Shown here: positions 1 to 5,164 of the stretch, one piece after another
Numbering within the stretch: position 1 is the first letter of the stretch
Layout: every line of letters begins with the position of its first letter
DNA from: Bacillota bacterium
GTDB lineage: Bacteria; Bacillota; Clostridia; Tissierellales; Sedimentibacteraceae
Length of the DNA: 6,792 bases
Reading direction: 5' to 3'
Assembly (NCBI GenBank): GCA_029239575.1
Contig: JARBUP010000154.1
Span: forward strand, 1-6,792
The notes under the pieces: model-generated
Told to the model about the DNA's origin: nothing
Seen by the model: only the letters and a program-made list of their open reading frames with translations
Databases searched by the model: none
Translations under genes and position numbers: made by a program

Positions 1-1
1 T

Positions 2-556
2 TTTGTTTCAACTGCTTTAGCTCCAAAAGAAAGCGCAGAACAAAGAGGCGTTTTATATGAGGCGCATGATTATCCATTTCATGGAAGAGTAGCAGATTTC
101 GTTGTATTAATGACATATGAATGGGGATGGAGAGGTGGTCCGCCTCAAGCTATTTCGCCTATTGATAAAATGAGAAGTGTACTTGAATATGCAGTATCGG
201 TTATGCCTCGCGATAAAATTTTAATGGGATTTCAAATTTATGCAAGGGACTGGGTTTTACCACATGTGCAAGGACAAATAGCTGAAACATTCAGCGAGCA
301 AGAAGCTATGAGAAGAGCATATAAATATGATGCAATAATTCGATATGATGAAAAAGCTCAATCACCATATTATAATTATAAAGATGAACAAGGAATACAG
401 CATGAAGTTTGGTTTGAAGATGCAAGAAGTGCACAAGCAAAATTTGATTTAGCCAAAGAATTTAATTTAAGAGGAATAAGTTATTGGGCATTAGGATACC
501 CATTCCCACAAAACTGGATACTACTTAATGATAATTTTAATATAAAAAAATATTAA
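2..556 (+). CDS. GH18 family spore cortex/germination glycosidase, C-terminal part (YaaH/SleL-like), 5' truncated by the window
   Basis: The open frame runs from the left edge, giving 184 residues ending at TAA. It is the second half of a glycoside hydrolase 18 barrel. The stretch ADFVVLMTYEWGW (local residues 31-43) is the barrel strand carrying the family's Met-x-Tyr substrate-site motif, GGPPQAISPIDKMRSVLEYA follows it, and SYWALGYPFPQNW near the end is the last strand with the aromatic floor of the sugar site. This combination with LAPK near the edge is typical of Bacillus/Clostridium YaaH and SleL proteins, which cleave cortex peptidoglycan during spore germination. The catalytic DxxDxDxE motif and any LysM repeats would lie upstream, outside the window, so activity cannot be judged. 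An in-frame ATG at 110 is internal to the domain and is not the start. No convincing terminator follows. Family assignment is firm; the exact substrate is inferred. Confidence 0.9.
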   Translation, partial: FVSTALAPKESAEQRGVLYEAHDYPFHGRVADFVVLMTYEWGWRGGPPQAISPIDKMRSVLEYAVSVMPRDKILMGFQIYARDWVLPHVQGQIAETFSEQEAMRRAYKYDAIIRYDEKAQSPYYNYKDEQGIQHEVWFEDARSAQAKFDLAKEFNLRGISYWALGYPFPQNWILLNDNFNIKKY

Positions 557-621
557 CCATTTTCGGTTTGGACATTCACTTCTTGTGGACTGTTCCGACT
601 TTGAAGGATTTATATAATATG

Positions 622-650
622 TTGATTTATTTTTAAAATAATTTTATAAT
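622..650 (+). promoter_or_regulatory. Promoter for ogt
   Basis: TTGATT (622-627) and a perfect TATAAT (645-650) are 17 bp apart, the ideal vegetative sigma-factor spacing. Transcription would start near 657, about 27 bases before the TTG start of ogt. The rest of the 557-671 gap shows nothing else convincing. Confidence 0.65.
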
Positions 651-683
651 AGAGTAAACTGTTTTATAAATTTGGAGGTTAAA

Positions 684-1151
684 TTGAAGAATTTATTTTT
701 TTATGATACTGTAATTGGAAAAATAGGCATTGCAGATGATGGTAATGTTATTACAAATATATATTTTGAAAATGAAAAAGGTGCTAAAGAAACCCAAATA
801 AATGAAACGCCTCTGATTAAAGAAGCAGGTAATCAGCTTAAAGAATATTTTGAAGGAAAAAGAAAATCATTTGATATAGAAATAGAACCGTTCGGTACAG
901 AATTTCAAAAAAGCGTATGGCAAGCTTTGCGAGATATACCATATGGTGAATTAAGGAGTTATAAAGACATTGCAATAGCTGTTGGAAACGAAAAAGCATG
1001 CAGAGCAGTTGGAATGGCAAACAATAAAAACCCTATTTCAATTATAATTCCATGCCATAGAGTAGTTGGTTCAAATGGTAAATTAGTAGGTTATGCTGGC
1101 GGTTTGGATATAAAAGAATTACTATTAAATATAGAAAAAAATAATATATAA
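684..1151 (+). CDS. ogt: Methylated-DNA--protein-cysteine methyltransferase (O6-alkylguanine-DNA alkyltransferase)
   Basis: This suicide repair protein moves the alkyl group from O6-alkylguanine in DNA to its own cysteine, restoring guanine without a nuclease. The 155-residue product has the normal length of a stand-alone Ogt. The active site is PCHRV at residues 123-127, with Cys124 as alkyl acceptor. The helix-turn-helix carries the conserved RAVG arginine finger (Arg107), and GYAGG (136-140) follows. FGTEFQKSVWQALRDIPYGE (70-89) is the usual entry to the domain. The start is TTG at 684, because GGAGG at 674-678 sits 5 bases upstream. A longer reading from TTG at 672 would overlap that ribosome binding site. 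The gene appears monocistronic, with a promoter at 622-650 and a terminator at 1182-1211. There is no sign of an Ada-type regulatory domain. Confidence 0.96.
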   Translation: MKNLFFYDTVIGKIGIADDGNVITNIYFENEKGAKETQINETPLIKEAGNQLKEYFEGKRKSFDIEIEPFGTEFQKSVWQALRDIPYGELRSYKDIAIAVGNEKACRAVGMANNKNPISIIIPCHRVVGSNGKLVGYAGGLDIKELLLNIEKNNI

Positions 1152-1181
1152 ATTAATGAATGAATTAAGTTTATAAAAAAT

Positions 1182-1211
1182 GATTCCCGTTATAAGCAGG
1201 AATCTTTTTTT
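1182..1211 (+). terminator. Rho-independent terminator after ogt
   Basis: GATTCC (1182-1187) pairs with GGAATC (1199-1204) around an 11-base loop, followed directly by seven T (1205-1211). An A-run at 1175-1180 precedes the stem. It lies 30 bases after the ogt stop and separates ogt from the next transcription unit. Confidence 0.8.
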
Positions 1212-1233
1212 GTATTTGATAATCTATATTTTA

Positions 1234-1262
1234 TTGACTGTAATATAAGATTATGTTATCAT
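1234..1262 (+). promoter_or_regulatory. Upstream promoter (P1) of the scaffold-E1 operon
   Basis: TTGACT (1234-1239, five of six matches to the -35 consensus) and TATCAT (1257-1262) are 17 bp apart. The predicted start near 1269 would give a leader of about 135 bases before the small ORF at 1406. Between P1 and P2, ATACATAT (1285-1292) and ATATGTAT (1306-1313) form an inverted repeat with a 13-base centre. In such AT-rich DNA this may be chance, but it could be an operator. Confidence 0.5.
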
Positions 1263-1337
1263 TTAAACATATTTTAAAGATATGATACATATGAATAGAG
1301 TGATTATATGTATGTATTAAAAAAAGTAATTAAATAA

Positions 1338-1366
1338 TTGATGGGACAACGATTTACTGTTATAAT
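1338..1366 (+). promoter_or_regulatory. Proximal promoter (P2) of the scaffold-E1 operon
   Basis: TTGATG (1338-1343) and a perfect TATAAT (1361-1366) are separated by 17 bp. Transcription would start near 1373, leaving a short leader of about 33 bases to the GGAGG (1396-1400) of the small ORF. The good -10 box and short leader make this the better of the two tandem promoters. No other gene is seen in 1212-1405. Confidence 0.6.
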
Positions 1367-1405
1367 TATATATATGAATTTTATCTTGTGACAATGGAGG
1401 CTACA

Positions 1406-1507
1406 TTGGATAAATTAAATGAGAAATATAATACATTAAAGAAATGCATATCTAAACTTGAAAATATTGTAGTTTTATTTAATAAAGGAAGGTATATATA
1501 TGTATAA
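1406..1507 (+). CDS. 33-residue small ORF; possible leader peptide or N-terminal remnant of a LarE/PP-loop-type sulfur transferase
   Basis: TTG at 1406 is preceded by a perfect GGAGG (1396-1400) with a 5-base spacer, so translation is plausible. The product starts MDKLNEKYNTLKKCISKLEN and ends IVVLFNKGRYIYV, and it overlaps the start of the following scaffold gene by 8 bases. That overlap would allow coupled translation. I do not recognise a small-protein family. From memory of that family, the pattern 'EKYxxLKxxIxxLxxxVVxFxxG' resembles the first about 25 residues of LarE proteins, the sulfur donors in nickel-pincer cofactor synthesis. Those continue into an SGGVDS ATP-binding loop that is absent here, where the frame stops. 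Either a gene decayed, leaving its ribosome binding site and head, or this is an independent coupling peptide. It contains one Cys (residue 14) and is lysine-rich. The reading as a translated ORF is moderately supported; the LarE link is inference. Confidence 0.45.
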   Translation: MDKLNEKYNTLKKCISKLENIVVLFNKGRYIYV

Positions 1508-1865
1508 TGATATTGTTTTAGATCATTTTTCTGACCCACGAAATGTTGGAGAAATTGCAGATGCAAACGGTATAGGATATGTAAATAATGCAGCAGATGG
1601 AGATAAAATAACAATATATATTAAAGTGGAAAATAATATATTAACAGATGTTAAGTTTAAAACTTTCGGATGTGGCGCTGCTATAGCTGCAAGCAGTATG
1701 GTTACAGTTCTGGCAAAAGGTAAAACCTTATCTGAGGCATTAGAAATCAAGAATGAGGATGTTTCATTTGCTTTGGGCGGACTTCCAGAAAATAAATTAA
1801 AATGTTCTAATACTGCGGCGGATGCTCTACATAGTGCAATATCTGATTATAAACTTAGGGAGTGA
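1500..1865 (+). CDS. IscU/NifU-like iron-sulfur cluster scaffold protein with altered ligand set
   Basis: This 121-residue protein has the complete IscU/NifU N-domain fold. It begins YNDIVLDHFSDPRNVG, contains KFKTFGCGAAIAASS (residues 52-66), and ends with GGLPENKLKCSNTAADAL (93-110). Family members build [2Fe-2S] clusters on three cysteines plus Asp and His, with sulfur from a cysteine desulfurase; none is encoded in the window. Here the first ligand motif, usually xCGD, reads ADGD, so the first Cys is Asp33. Asp35, Cys58 and Cys102 remain. The His before the last Cys is Lys101, as in the SufU branch (RIKC, from memory), although the SufU insertion is missing. The protein may therefore bind a cluster weakly, bind zinc, or act as a sulfur relay. 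The start is ATG at 1500 behind AAAGGAAGG (1484-1492). The stop overlaps the ribosome binding site of the E1-like gene, so the two are co-transcribed. Confidence 0.9.
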   Translation: MYNDIVLDHFSDPRNVGEIADANGIGYVNNAADGDKITIYIKVENNILTDVKFKTFGCGAAIAASSMVTVLAKGKTLSEALEIKNEDVSFALGGLPENKLKCSNTAADALHSAISDYKLRE

Positions 1866-1871
1866 TTTATT

Positions 1872-3326
1872 ATGATTTTATCTAAAGAACAGATAAATAG
1901 ATATTTAAGACATATTATTATACCTGAAATTAGCGGACAAGGTCAAAAGAAGTTATTAGAATTTTCTGTATTAGTATATGGTGAAACAGTTGAGGAAATA
2001 TCTCCTATGATATATTATCTTTCTGCAACGGGCATTGGAAATATAATATGTCATTTGCATAATGTACAGGGATTTGAATCTTTAATAAGCAATATTAAAG
2101 ATTATAATCCTGATATTTCTCTTAAACTTAATGATGAAAATGAATTAAATAATGATGAAGTGAAATTTAGAATTTTTTTCGGAAATATTAATTATATTAC
2201 AAATTTTAAAAAAAACGTATCTGTAAAAAATAATATTTTTATACCTTCCATTATTTCTGTATATAATGAATGGGATAGCATAATTGCTTATTTTGATAAT
2301 GAGATTAGCCTAAATCATTTTATAAATAATTTAAGTAATGAATATACAAACTTAAATAATATTAATAAATATAATTGCGGCTACATTATTTCATATTCGA
2401 TTTTAGGTACACTTTGTGCTATAGAATGTTTTAAAAAATGTTTACAAATAGGACAGATACAAAATGATAATTTATATTTAGATTTGTTTTCAATGGAATT
2501 TAATAAAATAGAACAAAATAATTTAGAGTCTTTTATAAAAAAATTATGTACAGTAAATTATGAAAATATAAATAATAACCATATAAAAGAAGTAATGTCT
2601 CAATCAAAAGTTCTTATAATTGGTGCTGGAGGGTTAGGTTCCCCAGCAGCATATAACTTAGCATTAGCAGGGGTTGGTACAATAGGTTTAATAGACAATG
2701 ATAAAGTAGAGTTAAGTAATCTTAACAGACAAATAATTCATTCGGTTTCACGTATAGGAATGCCAAAAGTGGAATCAGCAAAAATCTTTTTAAAAAATAT
2801 AAACCCTGACTTAAATGTAATAACTTATATGGATTATTTTAATTTAGAAAATGCTGTGGAAATAATAAAGGATTATGATATTGTAATATCTGCAGTGGAT
2901 AATATTCAAACAAGATATCTTTTAAATGACGCATGTATTTTGGCAAATAAGCCTTTAGTAGAAGCAGGAGTATTGAAGTTTAATGGAACCAATACTACAA
3001 TTATACCAAATGAAGGTCACTGTTATAGATGTTTGTTTCCAAATTTAGGCGCAGGCAGCGGTGCCTCATGTTCTGAAACAGGCGTTTTAGGACCAGTACC
3101 TGGAATAATGGGGTTTATACAATCGGCTGAAGTTATAAAAATAATTGCAAAAATAGGAATAACATTAAAAAATAAAATACTTATGTTTGATGCAATAGAT
3201 TTTGATTTTATGAATGTTAATTTAGAAAAAAATCCAAACTGCCCTGTATGTGGTAAAAATCCAAGTATAACAACTCTTCAAACATATGATCTTACATGCA
3301 AAACAAAGGAAGACAATAAAATATAA
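1872..3326 (+). CDS. ThiF/MoeB-like E1 adenylyltransferase with tandem pseudo- and active adenylation domains
   Basis: E1-like enzymes of this family adenylate the C-terminal glycine of ThiS/MoaD-type proteins before sulfur transfer. At 484 residues it is nearly twice the usual 240-270. Residues about 236-462 form a complete active domain: nucleotide loop GAGGLGS (251-257), Asp275, NLNRQ with Arg286, Lys299, Asp343, zinc pairs Cys384/Cys387 and Cys457/Cys460, and Cys400 in SCSETGVLGP at the position of the ThiF/MOCS3 sulfur-relay cysteine. Residues 1-230 follow the same fold but are degenerate. RYLRHIIIPEISGQGQKKLL (10-29) is the standard entry segment with Arg13, matching MoeB Arg14. Then VLVYGETVEEIS replaces the glycine loop, LSATGIGNI and IKDYNPDI match later strands, and SILGTLCAIECFKKCLQIG (176-194) matches the late helix; the zinc cysteines are absent. 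The active half lacks its own entry segment. Start ATG 1872, with GGGAG at 1858-1862 overlapping the end of the scaffold gene. The specific substrate is unknown. Confidence 0.93.
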   Translation: MILSKEQINRYLRHIIIPEISGQGQKKLLEFSVLVYGETVEEISPMIYYLSATGIGNIICHLHNVQGFESLISNIKDYNPDISLKLNDENELNNDEVKFRIFFGNINYITNFKKNVSVKNNIFIPSIISVYNEWDSIIAYFDNEISLNHFINNLSNEYTNLNNINKYNCGYIISYSILGTLCAIECFKKCLQIGQIQNDNLYLDLFSMEFNKIEQNNLESFIKKLCTVNYENINNNHIKEVMSQSKVLIIGAGGLGSPAAYNLALAGVGTIGLIDNDKVELSNLNRQIIHSVSRIGMPKVESAKIFLKNINPDLNVITYMDYFNLENAVEIIKDYDIVISAVDNIQTRYLLNDACILANKPLVEAGVLKFNGTNTTIIPNEGHCYRCLFPNLGAGSGASCSETGVLGPVPGIMGFIQSAEVIKIIAKIGITLKNKILMFDAIDFDFMNVNLEKNPNCPVCGKNPSITTLQTYDLTCKTKEDNKI

Positions 3327-3343
3327 TTTAGTACAAAATTTTA

Positions 3344-3502
3344 GGAGTTACTTTTATAGAGCTCTAATACTATTGATAAACCCATAAAGTGTCATTCTGA
3401 AGGTCGTGAAGAATCTATTTATTATTGAAATAACAAGATCCTTCGCTGTCGCTCAGGATGACAAAAAATACTTTGTCATCAAGCTGGGAGTTACTTTTAT
3501 AG
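3344..3502. repeat. 16-bp perfect direct repeat flanking an inserted element
   Basis: GGAGTTACTTTTATAG occurs at 3344-3359 and again at 3487-3502, bracketing 127 bp (3360-3486). The second copy is the left arm and loop of the functional terminator. Joining the bases before the first copy to those after the second restores an uninterrupted terminator close to the E1 gene stop. This looks like a target-site duplication, though duplication by another route is possible. Confidence 0.75.
3391..3462. mobile_element. Palindromic interspersed repeat (GTCATTCTGA...TCAGGATGAC type, MITE/REP-like)
   Basis: The left arm (3391-3416, starting GTCATTCTGA, ending GAAGAATCT) and right arm (3436-3462, starting AGATCCTTCGCT, ending TCAGGATGAC) are imperfect inverted repeats around a short AT-rich centre, with a base bulge and several mismatches that still pair as G-U in RNA. 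From memory, repeats of the form GTCATTCTGAGCGAAG...AGATCCTTCGC...TCAGGATGAC recur in many bacterial genomes as non-coding elements. The right arm fits that form better than the left, which has drifted. It encodes no transposase. A further hairpin, GATGACAAA (3457-3465) with TTTGTCATC (3472-3480), overlaps its right end. The element is more GC-rich than its surroundings. Confidence 0.75.
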
Positions 3503-3515
3503 TAACTCTTTTTTT
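3488..3515 (+). terminator. Rho-independent terminator of the scaffold-E1 operon
   Basis: GAGTTACT (3488-3495) pairs perfectly with AGTAACTC (3501-3508) over 8 bp with a 5-base loop, followed by seven T (3509-3515). It now lies 162 bases beyond the E1-like gene stop, because the repeat element sits between. A spare left arm (3345-3352) remains upstream. Confidence 0.88.
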
Positions 3516-3591
3516 AGTTTTACAATCCAATGTTTTAAAAATTAAATTTCTTAATTTAATAATTTTTGTCGAAATTTTTTTACTTTCATAC

Positions 3592-3620
3592 TTGACATAA
3601 GAATACATTTGAGCTATGAT
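3592..3620 (+). promoter_or_regulatory. Strong consensus promoter for the DUF1836-degV unit
   Basis: TTGACA (3592-3597) matches the -35 consensus perfectly, and TATGAT (3615-3620) is one base off TATAAT, with an ideal 17-bp spacer. Transcription should start near 3627, about 45 bases before the DUF1836 start. The run 3516-3591 between terminator and promoter is AT-rich and shows nothing else. Confidence 0.82.
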
Positions 3621-3624
3621 TTAA

Positions 3625-3641
3625 GTAGTTATTATAACTAC
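3625..3641. promoter_or_regulatory. Palindromic operator candidate at the transcription start
   Basis: GTAGTTA-TTA-TAACTAC is a perfect 7-bp inverted repeat with a 3-base centre. It begins 5 bp after the -10 box and covers the predicted transcription start, a classical position for repressor binding. The first gene of the unit encodes a DUF1836 protein with a MerR-like helix-turn-helix, so autoregulation is a natural but unproven reading. No T-run follows, so it is not a terminator. Confidence 0.6.
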
Positions 3642-3671
3642 ATATAGTCGTTATTGGAAAAGGTGGAACTG

Positions 3672-4214
3672 ATGATAAATAATTTAGAATTATATGAATA
3701 CAGCAAGACAATGAGCGAAGTAAAACTCACTTTGTGGGATGATTTACCGGATTTTGCAATCTATAGTGACCAGATGTTACAAATTGTAACTGATGAAATA
3801 TCCTTTATGCAAATAGGAGATGAAAAGCTTATTACTAAAAGCATGGTGAACAATTATGTAAAATGGGGGATGATGCCTAAACCAGTTAAGAAGAAGTATG
3901 AAAAGATTCATATTGCATATGTTATAATAATTACAATACTTAAACAGATACTCCCAATCACAAAAATTAAAGATGGAATTCAATTGCAGATTGCTTTGCA
4001 AGGAAATGAAAAAACAGCTTACGATTCTTTTTGTGAAGCATTTGAAGAATCTATGCGAAAAGTTTTTGTTCCAATTTTGGAAAAAGATAGTCCGTATGTA
4101 TTGGAGAAAAGAGAAATAAAATATGAAAAGCTTGCTATTTCTTCTATTACTTCAGCATTATCTAATAAACTTTTAACTGAAAAAATCATAGAAACAAAAA
4201 TTAAAAGAATATAA
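3672..4214 (+). CDS. DUF1836 domain protein (putative MerR-like DNA-binding regulator)
   Basis: The 180-residue product matches the Firmicute family DUF1836, whose exact role is not established. The conserved core is visible: DLPDFAIYSDQML (residues 24-36), ITKSMVNNYVKWGMMPKP (54-71) and KKKYEKIHIAYVIIITILKQ (73-92). The middle part has the form of a MerR-type helix-turn-helix in which the recognition helix reads out 'NNYVKxGxxPxP'. The remainder (about 100-180) is helical and variable. I chose ATG at 3672 because AAAGGTGG (3659-3666) is 5 bases upstream. A TTG at 3654 in the same frame has no ribosome binding site and would include this one. It is the first gene after a strong promoter and palindrome, and degV follows after 27 bases with no terminator, so the two probably form one transcript. 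DUF1836 genes beside degV are, to my recollection, a recurring arrangement. Confidence 0.88.
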   Translation: MINNLELYEYSKTMSEVKLTLWDDLPDFAIYSDQMLQIVTDEISFMQIGDEKLITKSMVNNYVKWGMMPKPVKKKYEKIHIAYVIIITILKQILPITKIKDGIQLQIALQGNEKTAYDSFCEAFEESMRKVFVPILEKDSPYVLEKREIKYEKLAISSITSALSNKLLTEKIIETKIKRI

Positions 4215-4241
4215 ATTCCGCCAAATCAAAAGGAGAATATC

Positions 4242-5102
4242 ATGAATGAAAATAAAATTGCAATACTGACAGATTCTTGCTCAGATGTACCTCGAAATTT
4301 ATTGGAAAGATTTCATATTTATGAGATGGCACTTAGTATAAATTATAAAGACAAATCTTATCGTGACAGAGTTGATATTACACCGGAAGAAGTATATGAA
4401 AATTTACAAAATGAAATACCACATACAAGTTTGCCAACTATTGGTGAAATGCATGAGACAATAAATAGAATAATAGCAGACGGATATAATCAAATAATTA
4501 TTCCCGTTATATCTTCTGGATTGAGCGGAACATGCAAAGCAATTGAAATGGTTTGTGAGGATTTTAAAAATATCAAAACAAAAGTTATAGATACAAAAAA
4601 TATAGGGCTTGGTTCTGGTTTTCTGTCCATATATGCAGCACAATTACTTGAAAAAAATTTAAACTTTGAAGAAATAGTTAAGAAAGTAGAAAATAAAATT
4701 GAAATTTCAAATATATACTTTAGTTTACAAACGTTACATTATCTTGTAAAAGGCGGAAGGTTAGGGCGTGTCGAAGGAATGATTGGAAGCGTTCTTCAAG
4801 TTAAACCAATCATAACTTGTGACAAAGATGGAGTTTATTATACAGTAGAAAAAGTACGAGGAAGAAAACAAAGTATTAATAAGCTCATAGAAATAGTACA
4901 GGATGAAATAAAGGATAAGAAAAACTATTATCTTGCCATTTGTCATGGATTTGCCCAAGAAGAAGCTGATAAAATCAGAGAAAAAATGCAGCCATATATA
5001 GAAAAAGCAACAATATATATGGAAGGACAAATTTCTCCTGCTCTTGGTGTTCATACAGGACCGGGACTTATAGGCATTGGATGTTTTAATTTGGATGATT
5101 GA
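4242..5102 (+). CDS. degV: DegV family fatty-acid-binding protein (FakB-like)
   Basis: DegV/FakB proteins hold a single fatty acid in a buried tunnel. In Gram-positive bacteria with FakA the bound fatty acid is phosphorylated for phospholipid synthesis; no FakA is in this window, so the present role may differ. The 286-residue length is typical. Visible family motifs are TDSCSD (10-15), TSLPT (62-66) with the ligand-side Thr/Ser, SSGLSGT (91-97), LHYLVKGGRLGR (165-176), KPI (188-190) and the terminal HTGPGLIGIG (271-280). No signal peptide or membrane segment is seen, so it is cytoplasmic. ATG 4242 is preceded by AAAAGGAG (4228-4235). It sits 27 bases after the DUF1836 gene and 62 bases before hypB. 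No clear terminator lies between degV and hypB, so read-through is possible. Confidence 0.95.
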   Translation: MNENKIAILTDSCSDVPRNLLERFHIYEMALSINYKDKSYRDRVDITPEEVYENLQNEIPHTSLPTIGEMHETINRIIADGYNQIIIPVISSGLSGTCKAIEMVCEDFKNIKTKVIDTKNIGLGSGFLSIYAAQLLEKNLNFEEIVKKVENKIEISNIYFSLQTLHYLVKGGRLGRVEGMIGSVLQVKPIITCDKDGVYYTVEKVRGRKQSINKLIEIVQDEIKDKKNYYLAICHGFAQEEADKIREKMQPYIEKATIYMEGQISPALGVHTGPGLIGIGCFNLDD

Positions 5103-5164
5103 TTTAAAAAACAATATTAAAATATGCTAAAGCTTACGCGCTATTTGAATAATGAGGTGAATTA

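Noticed and set aside
557..620. Possible terminator after the GH18 gene
   Set aside because: Only short, bulged pairings such as GGACA with TGTTCC are found and no T-run follows.
672..683. Upstream TTG as the ogt start
   Set aside because: It lies within the GGAGG ribosome binding site; TTG at 684 has correct spacing and gives the normal protein start.
838..1020. Minus-strand ORFs opposite ogt, the scaffold, DUF1836, degV, hypB and hypA
   Set aside because: They are shadows in an AT-rich sequence: rich in Phe, Leu, Ile and Tyr, without ribosome binding sites or family motifs, and opposite well-supported genes.
1406..3326. MccB/microcin-like system in which the E1 adenylates the 33-residue peptide
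   Set aside because: The active half has the zinc cysteines and a relay cysteine of the MoeB/ThiF/MOCS3 type, and the peptide shows no precursor-like C-terminus. No transporter or immunity gene is adjacent. Not excluded, but unsupported.
3406..3600. 64-codon + strand ORF
   Set aside because: It runs through the palindromic repeat, the terminator and the -35 box, has no ribosome binding site and no recognisable protein features.
3654..3671. Upstream TTG as the DUF1836 start
   Set aside because: No ribosome binding site precedes it, and AAAGGTGG lies downstream of it at the right distance from ATG 3672.
5099..5129. Possible promoter before hypB (TTGATT with TATGCT)
   Set aside because: The spacing is 19 bp and the -10 box is weak; read-through from the degV unit explains expression equally well.
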